Below, in pieces: positions 48,498 to 60,783 of a DNA stretch of 64,000 nucleotides. This DNA comes from Warburgia ugandensis (lineage: Eukaryota; Streptophyta; Magnoliopsida; Canellales; Canellaceae): positions 36,686,684 to 36,750,683 of the forward strand of contig CP141128.1 of assembly GCA_035236585.1 (NCBI GenBank), given 5' to 3'. The translations under genes and the position numbers were made by a program. Below the pieces are notes generated by a model. The model made no database searches. It saw only the letters and a program-made list of their open reading frames with translations, and was not told where the DNA came from. Position 1 is the first letter of the stretch; each line of letters opens with the position of its first letter.

Positions 48498-50660
48498 TTT
48501 TCTTCTCCCCTCTCCACATTGGGTGTTTCCTCAGTTATGTTGGGTTTCTTTGTTTAAGAACAGATCATATGATTTGTTTTTGGAAAACCACTAAGGGGTG
48601 CCACTATCAATTCTAGCCCCTCCTTTAATTATTTTATTCTATTCTTCTTTTCCTTTAATTAATTTATGTTTGTTGTTAATCATGATGTTTTTCCTCATCA
48701 TTTCTCCCAACACTTTCAAACATAAGGCATGATTCCTACACATGACGTTTTACTAACATCTAATTATCATCGGACCCATATTTCTACAAGTGGGGCCCAC
48801 TAGTACAATTACCAAATTACCCTTCATAAGAAAATTCGCAATTATACGTTCGAACTCCATTTTCAAAAATCTTAGTGTTGTTGGATTCGTATCAACGAGT
48901 AGAATCCAGATTTTATAATTTCATGTACTTTGTTTTTTTAATCTTTTAATACCGTATTGCCCATGACTTCAAAGGCCCATAGCTTCTTCATACGGACTCT
49001 GTTTTCAGCGTTCTTTGCCTCGTTGGATTCCATTTTCTAAGTACTATCTAATGGTTTTTGTTTTAGTTCCAAATTATACATCTATAAAATGATATGTCCC
49101 TTGAAAACTTATAACCCAATCATGGAATAATGAAATTTTGGGGTGAAATTCATCCATAATCCAATTTCATTGTTCTTGATGTTGTTGAACTAAACTTTGC
49201 AAGTACATTCCAAACATTCATGTTTCCACTCCAAATTCCATTTCTATATAAAATTATTTTCTTTGGGTCAAAATTTCCAATTATATTCCAAAAATTTTAA
49301 TTGCACATAATAATGCCCAAAATAGTATTTGCAAAATTTGGGGTTGTTACAATACTTGTAGATATAAAATACATTAGGTGAAGTAATGGAGATTAAGAGA
49401 GAGATGATAAATTGGAAAAATATGTTGGAAAGGATGAAGAAGGATGAAATCCAACCTTTATAGGAAGGGTGAAATAGATACTAAAGATAAAACCATAGAA
49501 TTATTACAAATTTTGAAATTAATAATAATAAATGTAAGAGATACAATTGTTACAAGATATAGTATTGTGACAATTAGCTAAAGGTTTTAATCATCAAAAT
49601 AGAGATGATCTTACTTGAGAATAATTTAAGGAGCTAGGTAAATGTTTTGAAAATTGGTGAATAAAATTAGTTTTAACAAAGATAAATAAGGAGATAAAAT
49701 TTAAAGTAATATTAATTCAACTATATGATAGAATTGAAATATGAAAATAATTATGGACTATAATTTGCATTGATGATAGAATGGAAAGTGAAGACCTATA
49801 AATGAATAAGGATATTAATATAATGAATTTAGATATATTAATTCTATTTATAAGTTAGATTTAATGATATTGAAAGAATTATGGAATATAATGAGGAAAA
49901 ATACATTTTGAAGAAATGGTGAAATGAACATAAGAAATGAAGACCTATAAACAAATATAGGCAACTAAACTTAAGTGTAAATTTTGGACAAATGAGATGA
50001 TTATGAATGAAGTATGAATCCAAATTTTTGGAGAAATATGTGGTTAGAAATTTCAAGATATTTTGGATATTTTCAATTTAACATAATATTGCATGATGAA
50101 ATATCTATAGTAGTTAAGGAAAATGACGTCAACTGATTTGAATAAGTGGAAAGAACAAATTTTACGCATTAGTAGACAAAGAAGTGATTATATAAGTTTA
50201 CATCAGAGAGCAACAAGTTTCCTTAAAAAAAATAAGAATGAAGGATCAATGAGATTATGCATAAATGATATTAAGTACCCTTTACTCCACATGGATGAGT
50301 TATTCCCAACCTATTATCATTGATGGGGAGCTAGAAATGAAAAATTATAGTGAGATATCAAAACAAATTTTGAGTTATAAGTTTGATGAGAATGGGAGTT
50401 ATTGGATTAGTAGTGATGACATATGAAGTTATTATGAGAAAATCATGACCATTTGGACAATATGTTAAGACACTTGCAAAACTTGTCACCTATCTAGTAA
50501 GTGTACATGTTGATTTAAGAAAGCAAAGATAGGGTCATATAAATTCTAAGAATGATATGGAAGTTGACCCAGCAAAGATTGAAGATGATACTAAAATACA
50601 AAATGACTATGATAGTTAGAAATTTATCTCTTATTGATTGTATAGCATACTATAAGGTCA

Positions 50661-52434
50661 TTCTTTTAGTATAAATGGTTGTTAAACTTATATTGGATTT
50701 ATGATTTAATGTTTATGATTTAATTATTGTCACATTTTATTAGTAGATTCAATTGTTAAGTAGTTGTTAAGATATAATGAGCATAAATAACCAAAAATGT
50801 AAACTAATAGAATATAGACATTCATGGACAATTAAGATGAGTGAAAGACTTTGACTTAATATTAGTAAGGGCTATAGTTAGTAGGACAATATAAGAATTA
50901 TCAAATCCTTAGCTCAAATTAGGAGAATAATAAATGCCATGAATGACATTTTAAATATTCATGGATTTAATTAAAATCGATTAGAAAGAGTACTTGGTGT
51001 TAAAATGCTCATAGGAACGTTATAAAAGGTTGAGCTAAGGTCACTTTAGTGAATACTGAACATGGTGGTTAAGGGCATTCTCTAATAGAGCCTCACTCTT
51101 CCCTACCTTTCATTGAATTTTGTGAGGTCTAAATGCCTCCTTACATGAGGATTGAAGTAACCACTTTGTGTTCAGCCATTCAGCTAGTAAGCCTTAGCTA
51201 ATTAGAAATAAGAGGAGTTGTCTAAACTTAGGATGGAATAAGCTATCTTCAACTAGTAAAACATTAACTGGTAGAATAATAATAATAATAAGAGCATAAA
51301 AGGTTAGTAAATTATCTAATCCTAATAAAAATTATAAGTAAGATAAGAATGATCAAACAAGATCCATAAGATCTTGAATGATCAAGAACAATAAGAATCC
51401 TAATGTCATATTTTATTATGTATTTATGTATGCATGTTGTAGACAAATCTAGATAGAGAATCCAAACCCTTGATCAAATATGATTCAAGGAAGAGTACTA
51501 AGATCATCATCCTTAAGGATGATCAAACAACTGAACTCATATCAAAGAAGAGCTAGATGATAGAAGATCTAAGCCCTTGATCTTTATCAACAAGTATAAA
51601 TTGTTGATTAAAGGATCTATAAAAGAGTAAGATCAAAGAAAAGAATACACAAAGACTTGGAATAAAAGATACTTAGATCTGAAAGAGTAGAAGATCATTC
51701 TAACCATTAGATCTATTGATCAATACTATCTGAGGAAGATAGATCATGATAGGACATATGATCTAGATCCTTTATATCAAAGGACAAGATTAGACAAAGA
51801 ATATAGATAGGATAAAAAAATATAGGATTATTCATATTGTATAAATATTGATAGTATGTATGGATTTACAATTTTCATACGTCAATCAGGATCATGGAAG
51901 ATTTGAAGAGATAAATCACTACTTGAAGGTAGGAGAATTTTATGAATACAACTACATGAGAAATACATGTTGAATACATTATCTTATGTTTAGAAATGTT
52001 AACAAGTATAATGTAAATACTTGTATTAAATCCATTGAAAACCCTTATGATCTAACCAAAACACATAGAAATGGTTAAGCTAGAATTGAGGAAAACCCTA
52101 AGTGAATAGGGAACTAAAAGGTATTCCAGCCCTAGATAAACAGAAAAATTGTTCGATAAGTATAAAATCAATACATGAGAATCATTCATATAGAATGGTG
52201 ATCCCTAAACTTATATGAACATGGGTATCGTTCATTGTAAATGATGATCCCTAAGTTTGAAGTGAAATCCTATCCTTGGTATAAGAATACCAAATAGAGG
52301 ATGATGATATAAAAAGACAAGACATCTAAGAAGTAAAAAAATACTTTATATGCAAGCAAGGAGGCTTGTGGTTTTTGTTTTAAATAAGCATATGCCTAGG
52401 GATGCTATGCTAGGAGGGTTATGAGGGTTCGGCT
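50661..52434 (+). mobile_element. Partial 3' LTR of element B
   Basis: It is colinear with 34750-36490 of LTR B (about 95% identical by eye in sampled stretches), including the GATC-dense tract (51335-51790) and the start of the shared block (52390-52430). It covers only the middle of the LTR. Similarity stops near 52434. Element B is broken. Confidence 0.85.
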
Positions 52435-53860
52435 ACCATTCAAAATTAGACAATACATATCCACATGTCCATTCAAGTAAAGTCATGGTAACATTTCACT
52501 ACAAAATTCTTAGGAAATCCTTGATTAGCCTATATAATTACTTAACATTACCTCAATCTAACTTTCTTGTAACTCCCAAGTCATGTAGAGCTCTTATTGA
52601 TTGAGCTAAATCAAGTATTGATATCCCGTTTTGAAAATCAATTTCATAACAATGAAATTATGGCATAACTCTAAGCCAAAACCAAGCATAACTTAGTTTG
52701 AAAATTTTCATTGAAAACTTACCATTTTTAGGCATTATTATATGTTTAAGACTAGTTTTGTTTTAAACTTTAAAAACTATATTTTTTTCAAATATGAATA
52801 AGTTGAACATTGTCAATTAAACATCCACTCTTGGATTTCAAAAACCACTATTTTCAACATGGAATGCTCATAAAAAACTAGTGATTTTACTAAACAAATT
52901 GGCACAGGAAAACCATGCACAAGTATGTCTCTTCTATGACCTAGAAAACATCATTTATTAGGTTAGTTTTCAAATCAAAACTCTCATGCTAAAGAAAATT
53001 ACAAAAACATGCTAAAACCAACTCAAGAACACATGGATCATGTCAAAAAAGATGTTTAACTCTAAGGTATGAATTTCACACTTGACGATCATCTAAAACC
53101 TTTCATGAAACATTTGAATTTTTAGACATGTGCATGAAATCAACTCAAAATCAATGCCAGGCTAGTTAGGAAATGATGTCCATTATCCATGCACGCATGG
53201 TAGGCCACAATGACGCCTAAACTAAGGAATGGTAGTATGTTTTAAGATGCCTATTGTGGAGATATGATCTTTGCATTTGGTAAGCGCTTCACTGTAGCTA
53301 AGTTTACTACTATTGTTACGACTAGAACCAAGCTTTGATTGTGACTGCCTGTCGCTTTTGGAATGACATAACACCTAAAAAGATGGAGCATGAATATTAG
53401 TGCAATGGCAGTAAGGTTAGGGTATTTGAAACTAAAGTATACTTAATAGTAATAGCATCCCATAAAAGAGGTTAAAACATGGTAAACAATGATTGAAATC
53501 AAGTAGGAATAGCAAAGGTAATAATGTCTATAATAATGAGCCAATACATGACATGAAAAAAACTAAAGTTAAGCATGCTTGACTCATTAATAGATAGGAA
53601 TACCAGCATAAATTAGGTATCTGAAATAGTAAATGAATCATGGCATCAAGACATTCATAGTTGCAACACGAAAAACCAAGTCAAAGATGCATAAGTGAAA
53701 AACGAAGTGATTTACAAGTTCTAGGTAGATCTAAGGTAATTCAATCCTATTTTAGACTTATCTAAACATGGATCATGAAATCAACGGTTAGATTATCTTA
53801 TAAATTCAGATCTAGCATGCAATCACATGGATTTAGCCTAAACAAAAAACCAAAAGTTGT
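52435..53860. other. AT-rich interval, probably LTR of element H
   Basis: No gene recognised. It precedes the CT-rich tandem repeat and the LTR end at 54868, and could be the remainder of the H LTR. The left LTR end was not found. Confidence 0.4.
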
Positions 53861-54868
53861 GTATTAAAGACCTCACCTCTTATGTGTGTTTTTGCCCTTT
53901 TTCCTCTCTTGGATGAGCCAGATTGATCACATTTTGAGGTGAAATCCTCTAGTCTCCTCCTTCTTCCTCTTCCTCTCCTTCTCCTCTTTCCTCTTCCCCT
54001 TTCTTCTTCTCTCCCTCTCCCTCTCTCTTTATCTTTCTCAACCTCTGGCGATGGGCTCCAACTCTGGTAAGACCATACACTTGTCTTCCTCCTCGTTGTT
54101 GTAATGCATCTCTTGGGGTGTAGTTTCCTCCCCCTTCTCCTCCTTCTTCCTATTCCTCTACTTCTCCTCTTCCTCCTCTTTCCTCTTCCCCTTTTCTTCT
54201 TCGCTCCCTCTCTCTTTCTCTTTGGAGGCCACAAATGATGGTCTGCAACTCTAGTAAGAATGCGTGCTCATCTTTGTCCACCCTGACATGACACATCTCT
54301 CAATGCTAACCTTCTCCTCCTTCCTCTTCCTCTCCTTCTCCTCTTCCTGCTCTTCCTGCTCTTCCCTCTTCCCCCTTTCCTCTTCTATCCCTCTCTCTTT
54401 CTCTTTTTTGAGTAATAAACCTTACAGTCTATTTTTTTTTTCCTTAAAGGGAAGGGGAGTGTCGATATCAAACCAGCCCCCCTTCCTTAAGTTCAAAAAA
54501 TACTTGTTTATTTACCTTTTTCACGATTCTCTTATGGGGGTGCCAATATCAAAATGACATCCTCCCATTAAGCAAAGATCTTTTTATTTAATTATTTGGT
54601 TATTTACCTTTTAATTAATTCATTAATTATTCATTTTCCAAAATGCCTTCGCTTTAATAAATTCATAACTTGTGCATTCGATCTCCAATTTGGCCTTCTT
54701 TATACTTTTGGATTCATTTTCTCAAGAAAAGTCTAATTATTTAGGTTTTATGGATCGATAAGTGTTTTTCTAAGTGACAATTCTATGGTACCTAATCAAA
54801 CACAAAATTAAAATTTTTATTAAAATAATGGGATCATTAAATTGAAATTTAAAAAATTGGGGTTATTA
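53861..54868 (-). mobile_element. Element H: 3' LTR, left boundary uncertain
   Basis: It ends on the plus strand with TTGGGGTTATTACA at 54868, immediately followed by a pyrimidine-rich TTCTTCCCTCC (the polypurine tract on the minus strand) and by readable integrase-type sequence. On the minus strand the LTR starts TGTAATAACCCC, like A and B, but the following sequence differs. The CT-rich tandem repeat lies within it. Confidence 0.65.
53945..54420. repeat. CT-rich tandem repeat, about 183 bp x 2.6
   Basis: Units begin at about 53945, 54127 and 54311. Each has a CTCCTCTTTCCTCTTCCCC-type run followed by a unique tail (CTCCAACTCTGGTAAGACC in the first, CTGCAACTCTAGTAAGAAT in the second). The long Lys/Arg-rich minus frame over it (53833-54234) is a by-product of the pyrimidine runs. 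Confidence 0.8.
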
Positions 54869-55305
54869 CATTCTTCCCTCCTTATAGAATTTCCTCCTCA
54901 AAATTCTTCTTATTACCTTAATTCTTAAAATGTTTGGGATGTGTTCATCACATTCGCTCCTTGGTCTCCCATGTGGATCTTTTACTGAATGATGCTACCA
55001 AAGAACCTTGACCAATGGAATAGTTTTACTTCTCAACTCTTCTACCTTACGATCTAAAATTTGTACAGCTCTTTCCTCAAAGGTTAGATGTGCACGTAGT
55101 TATCTAGGCATTTACACTAGTACATGAGAAGGATCCACCATATATTTCCTCGACATAGATATATGAAAAACATCATGAACATCTACCAATTGGGAGGGTA
55201 AGTCCAGTTGGCAGGCTATGAGTCCAATCCTTTCCAAGATTTTGAATGGTCAAATGAACTGGGACTCAACTTCTCCTTAAAACCATGTCCAATCACACCT
55301 TTCAT
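54869..55305 (-). mobile_element. Element H: interior remnant (integrase C-terminus)
   Basis: On the minus strand this reads as the end of a gypsy chromovirus pol. There is an FEILERIGLIACQLDLPSQL-type stretch (about 55190-55250), then VHDVFHISMSRKYMVDPSHV (about 55130-55190), LTFEERAVQILDRKVEELRS (about 55030-55090), and a chromodomain-like tail ending in the FYKEG purine-rich tract at 54880. It is the end of the element only and carries several breaks. Confidence 0.8.
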
Positions 55306-55894
55306 TGTTAAATAGATTGCCCAAAAGTGTTAAATCTTTGATGGATCACAGTGATGCAACTTGATTGTGAATATTTGAATCAATCATAAACCATCTACAT
55401 TCCACTAGTCATAGACTACGTAGGTGAGATATGATCAAGTCCAAATCAGATATGTCATCCATTCTCCAAGTCAATGATCTGACTTAGTATTTTAGAGTCT
55501 AATATTATACTCAAAGTGTTCATGTTTAAGCTTAAGATCATGATCAGACAATCAAATATTATGATTTGATATTTTCATTCATGATCCATTGATTTTGAGT
55601 AATCAGATTCATTATTCAAGGTTGAAAATCAAGGATCAGAACTTTGACAAGGTTGTTGGAGTTTTGATTATTGACCAAACAGTATGCATACTGATAGATT
55701 GATGATACTTATTTAGTCTGTCAGATTTTTCCAGTCTACATCTTTGAAAATTTTAATTCATTCTATCAATTTAGGGATGGGGAACCTACTGCTAATGTTA
55801 GATCATTGATTAAGCATTACTAAATATGGTTTAAAAAATAACACATCTGATTGCTCAATTGTTCAATTGGTTTTAAGCCTAGATCAACAATATT
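55306..55894. other. Unassigned interval
   Basis: AT-rich, with no recognised gene or repeat. Confidence 0.4.
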
Positions 55895-56309
55895 CTTAAT
55901 CAAATCTCATAGAGAAACAGATATGAAAAGATTAGGTTAGGCATTTTACCAAACACTAGGTATACAAGAATTCTAAGTATTTAAAATAACTAAATTATAT
56001 GCATGTACGTATGTGAAAATTTTCATTAAACAATGAAAAAAGAAACAAAATATGATAGATATATTCAAGCAAAAATTTAACTTTAAAAAGACAAGTTTCT
56101 AACCATAACCATGCAAATAAACAAAGAGATACTAAACAACACTCAAAAATCAATATTGACCCTGACGATACTCTTAAAATAGAATGGTAAATTTAAAAAT
56201 CAATATTTTTTAGTCATTTGATGTAAACAACTTTAAAAACTAATATATTTTCACTTCAAATAACAATAAAACTGATTTTTTATGTTACCCAGTGTTGATT
56301 CATGAATTC

Positions 56310-56356
<47 letters not shown>

Positions 56357-57065
56357 AACAAACATGTGAACAAGGAAATCAAAGTGGCTTTTGGAATAAC
56401 TACTCATTTATCATCCATTTATTACATATATCAAATGTTACATATTATTAGACATTATTAATACAATCATGATTGAAGAACTAATCTGAAATGATTTCAT
56501 TAAAATTTGGCTACCTGGTATTCAGTTGACACCACTCTATGGGGAGAGAGGGTAAAGCTTTAAGCTACAACTTCCTCGACCAACTTGATGGTACCATTTC
56601 TTTTCATCAAATCTTAATTTTGGATGAGAACAACAAATCATAATATTCTTCCTTTCTCCAATTGTTAGGCTTGGAGAAAGAAGTTGTTGTTACTAGAAAT
56701 GAAATCATACAATTTTTATGGAAATCACAATGATCTAATACACTTCTTAACCCCATAATATGTAGTGACAAAACCCACTTGATATACAAAATGCAAATAT
56801 AGAGAGTTGGTTATTGTTTACTTATAGTGATTTTCATGCCACAAAAAATTAAAATATTCAAAATGCAAAGCAAGAAGGGAAAAAGGATAGAGACAGACAC
56901 AAGGATCAGATGAGGAGACAATCATGCCACTAGTGAGAAGAAGAACATGAACAGCAGATACATGAAAAAATGAGATGAGTTTGGCATTTTATAGACAAAT
57001 AAGGACTTTTGAAGTTGTTTAGTAAGTATACACTTTTGAAGTCATTTGACTCATTTGAGTTGAGC
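55895..57065 (-). mobile_element. CACTA 5' non-coding fragment
   Basis: Colinear with 23290-24660 of CACTA-1. Shared words include ATGAAAAGATTAGGTTA, CAACACTCAAAAATCAATA, ACATATTATTAGA and CAGTTGACACCACTCT. It ends in subterminal-type words ACTTTTGAAGTTGTTTAG and ACTTTTGAAGTCATTTGA (57000-57060), without a visible terminus. It would be the 5' region of a minus-strand CACTA element, plausibly the other half of CACTA-2. Confidence 0.75.
56314..56354 (+). repeat. (AC)n microsatellite
   Basis: About 20 uninterrupted AC units. The CACTA-1 counterpart region carries an ACATATATTACATATATA stretch instead. Confidence 0.95.
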
Positions 57066-57081
57066 ACATTTTAGGATCTAC

Positions 57082-58519
57082 TGTCATAACCACAAACCAA
57101 CTAATAATCCCATAATGTTTCACACATAATAATTGTTACTACATATCCATCAACAAATAAACTTAAATATTTATTCAGTGCCTAAGTTCTAGTGATCAAA
57201 TAAACAATAGAGTCACTTTGTCATACTTCTCAAATGCATCTAATCTCCTACAAAACCTATATCATCTAACCTATGTGAAACTCAGCAGCTCACACCAAAA
57301 AATGTTGTAGAGGTGAGTACAAGTAATCAATATATATTATGTGAAAATTAAAATCAACAATAATAATTCTAACATTAGTGTATGATTCATAAATCATAAA
57401 TAATGCCTCAAAAGTTGATAAGAACAACATATAAGCTCACATATCCTCATAACTAACAAAACTTATATCAAAATTCAACATCTTGCCATAAGCCACATGG
57501 ACAATGGTCTAAATCCTTGAGGATGACCACCATGCATATCATTACCTAGAACTCAGAGGTGGTCACTATGCATGTAGTGAAAAACATCATCCATCCATGC
57601 TCATCCGAGGATACCAATAGACTACACTGCTCTCATGGGGAGGTAGAACTAATCAGATTCAATCTGCTCATGACACATTCTTCTCTAAAGGGGTCACAAC
57701 TTGGCAAGTGTCCTATTCATAGGTCAAAGGCCAATCTAAACCCTCTTAGCATATGCCATAGGCCATAATAACTTGCATGAGTCACTCTAGTCACCAAATA
57801 GCTCAGCACCTCGATGCCATAGCAAATATCTCACCCACATAGGATTAACAAATGAGCATATATCATAAAATCTCACCTACATAGGGTCACCTTGAGCATT
57901 TGTCACAAAATCTCCCCCGTAGAAGGTCCACAAATAAGCATTAGATACATGAGCATGATAATTCACACATAGTTGTTTCCCATAACATAGGGCAATCAAG
58001 CCAATAGAAGAATCTAATCACATAAATAGTGATGCTTGTGCACAAAATAAATGCATTATGGATGGTTTTCATAACTCATGTGGCCTAGAGTCAAAGGAGT
58101 TCATGAACTTCTAATAATCATATCATATGCCTCATTGCTTAAGACATAGCAATCATATGCTAAAAATCCAAAGCCAACACAAATATTCTAAATTCTTACT
58201 CATTGTCATATAAAAATTAACTTGATTATGAGAGTCTTAGAACCTTATAAAGGATTACAAAAGGCAAATTGGATCTAATTCATCTTCTTCCTAAGTTTTT
58301 GTGATAGTTTACATTCAGCATCATGAGTATGATAACTCTTAGTAGACTAATCACATGTTAGGTTCCTTTATCTTATTAGGTTATTTATTTAGTAAAATTG
58401 GTTAATATCTTAATACCTAAGGTTTATCAAGTAGAGTAACCAAATTATTTCTAAATTTAACACCTACAGTCCACCTAGTACTCAATAACCACTAACAATG
58501 GCTAACTTCCTACCAATGA
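57082..58519 (-). mobile_element. LTR-like region N, interrupted by LTR I
   Basis: It starts TGTCATAACCACAAAC at 57082. On the minus strand it contains a degenerate form of the shared LTR block (GGTGCTGAGCTATTTGG, ATATGCTAAGAGGGTTTAG, between 57590 and 57830) and a CAGCTCACACC-type word near 57290. No complete LTR ends were matched. Confidence 0.4.
57818..57940. repeat. Tandem repeat, about 41 bp x 3
   Basis: ATCTCACCCACATAGG, ATCTCACCTACATAGGG and ATCTCCCCCGTAGAAGG start at 57828, 57870 and 57910, each followed by a stretch ending in GAGCAT or AAGCAT. Confidence 0.8.
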
Positions 58520-60306
58520 TGCGATGACCTAAACACCTTATTTTTGAAATTGGTTTCTTCCATACATTTTTTTAAACAATATTTGCATCCATATAATTTT
58601 AACCTTAGAAGATGTCTATATTATACCAAAATTGTAAATCTTTATAGATGACTCTCAGCAGGAACACTGTCTAGCAATCAGTACCCTACCTTGTATAATG
58701 ATCCTTTTCTTATATCAATTATTAGCCAAATTACACCAAATTTTAAATGAGACATCATTATCATATTTTTATACTATGTTTAAAGTTTAGCATAAAAAAT
58801 ATAAGATCTCATAACTATTCAGAGACGTTCCCTAGAGTTTTCAGCCAATTAGACAAAAACATAGCCACTATCTTACTGATTTTCCTTCCATCAGTTCCTA
58901 GGTCAAATCTTATCAAAATATTAAAAAATTTAACTGATATATTGGTATATATTTATGTCATGTGACTATAATTTCATGTAAAAAATCAACTTTTTGGTAT
59001 CCAAACCAGAGACATCATAATATATAGGTCATTTAGCCATTAAGCAGGACTAAGAAATCATGAAATCAGCAATGCCTTGTTCTCTATTTTCTTTTATAAA
59101 ATCATATATATTTTTTAATATGGATTGCATGCTGTAATTAAGCACCAAGTTTGGAATTCATTCATAAAATTTTATCAATAAAATAACCCTATAAGTATTC
59201 CAAAATGTGAATAGTTTCCACAAAGTTCAGATAGATAGACAATATAACATAGTACTTGAAATTATGATACAAACATGAAGCTTTTTCTATCAAAATCCAT
59301 GAAGATTTCATTGATATGAAACTCACTTAAAAAATAATCACCCATGCAAAAATCACTACAGAAAACCTAGCCTAACAACATTTGCATCATAAGAGAAAAA
59401 TGAAATTGAAACTAGCTTGAAAACAATACAAGATCTCTTTGAAATAAATTATAGTTTTTTCTTGAAAACAACTTGAAAATTCTAGCCCAAGGATTTATCC
59501 ATCCACCTACCTAGTTTTAAACTCTGTATTCTCTCCTTCTTCTTCTCTTTTTCCTTCTCTTATCCTTTTGTTTTCCCTTTGCTTAGTTGTTTTCTCTCCT
59601 TTGGATGTCTCCTCCCTTGTACCCTATTTTGGTTTTTTTTTTTTTCTCCTCCAGTTTAGGCTGGCATGTCCCTTTAGAGATTTTCCTTCATTGTTTATCC
59701 ATTTTAGCTAGGACTTGATCTCCTAGTGTTCTTAATCAAACTCCCTTGTAGGTTGATTTTTTCCCAAGTTTCCCTAGGCTGGTTCCTTTATAGCACTTTT
59801 CCTAATAGTTTTCCAGCTAAACTAGGTTTCCTTTTCTAATTGGTCTTCCTATCTAGGTTTGCACATGAAACTTATTGTTCTTACCTGCTTCCTTCCATGA
59901 TTTTTGTGCTCTCTCCCCTGCCCAAACCAATACTCCAAAGAATGAGTATCTCACCCCCTCCTTAAGATAGGATGCCTCCCCTAATGAGCATGGTTGGGTC
60001 CTCTTTAGTATAACTTATGCCTTATTATAGCTGCCCTAGTATTATATACTCATGTTGTCCATGTTTTACACCCAAGCACACTCTCATAATTTGGTTTGCT
60101 AGGTTCTTTCATTAAGTTTTCATTTCTTGTTCTTACATTCTCCCCATAGTTCATCCATTCATTCTACTTAACTATAAAGCTAAATTTCTTTATCTCAACA
60201 ATCCTTAATACCTATCTTAGCTTATGATCACCTTATAGTTTTCTTATATTCATATTCTTAATAAGGAAAATCAAATATACTTTTTAATAAAAGTTTGGGA
60301 TGTCAC
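58520..60306 (-). mobile_element. Element I: 3' LTR (1.8 kb)
   Basis: On the plus strand it runs from TGCGATGACC (58520) to GGGATGTCACA (60306), followed by CTTCTCTCTCAC, which is a purine-rich tract on the minus strand. So it starts TGTGACATCCC and ends GGTCATCGCA. A CT-rich stretch at 59520-59660 parallels those in D, F and H. The interior and the other LTR were not identified. Confidence 0.65.
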
Positions 60307-60783
60307 ACTTCTCTCTCACAGTAATTTGTTATGTTTGTTACATTTAACTTGTTGTCCAAATTTTCTTTAACTTCTATAAGCAGATGATTTAGTAGTTCAA
60401 AACATTGTGCACACATTTGAGTGTGAGAAGAAGTCCACACACTTATTTTGTCATACATGATGATTTCCTTTAGATCTAAACCATTCATCTGAATTCTATC
60501 CTTCCTATTCGGTTTGGTCCTTCAAAAATTAATAATAATGGATGGCACTATTTTATGCTCATGAAAACATAAAATAAAAGCATGCAATGAATATGAAATT
60601 TAATTTGTAGCCTATCTAAACCATTTTAAACATTATGAATAGTTTAGACTATAGAGCAAAGTTTCACTATGTATGAAAAATAGGGCATGGACTTATTCTT
60701 AAACTCACAAGTGTGTATGCCTATTAGAATTCTTTTACATATCAATACTTATAGGGATCTTTATTTACTCACTATTTATAGTT
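60307..60783. other. Unassigned interval, possibly interior of element I
   Basis: AT-rich, with no readable domain. Confidence 0.35.

Larger units (their letters stand above)
40512..49351 (-). mobile_element. Solo LTR D (about 4.0 kb) inside element B, with ATACT duplication, interrupted by solo LTR C
   Basis: On the plus strand it runs from TGTGACACC (40512) to GGGGTTGTTACA (49351). The flanks 40507-40511 and 49352-49356 are both ATACT. Without solo LTR C it is about 4.0 kb. The family differs from A/B/C, but the shared block (46380-46650), the palindrome (45744-45780) and a GGTGTCACA end are present. It also holds a 54-bp minisatellite (47575-47895) and a (TTC)n run. No interior remains. 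Confidence 0.9.
40113..50660 (+). mobile_element. Element B: interior remnant, interrupted by solo LTR D
   Basis: The interior begins with the primer site (40115-40127) and is present as 40113-40511 and 49352-50660, on either side of solo LTR D. The second piece is A-rich and C-poor and shows reverse-transcriptase-like residues in about 50123-50640 (for example GSMRLCIND, HMDELF and EVDPAKIEDD). It is colinear with the minus-strand interior of A. The remnant is far shorter than a complete gypsy interior and is broken. Confidence 0.8.

Noticed and set aside
53833-54234. Lys/Arg-rich 133-residue minus frame resembling a basic nuclear protein
   Set aside because: It is the complement of a CT-rich tandem repeat; composition alone explains the residues and the absence of stops.
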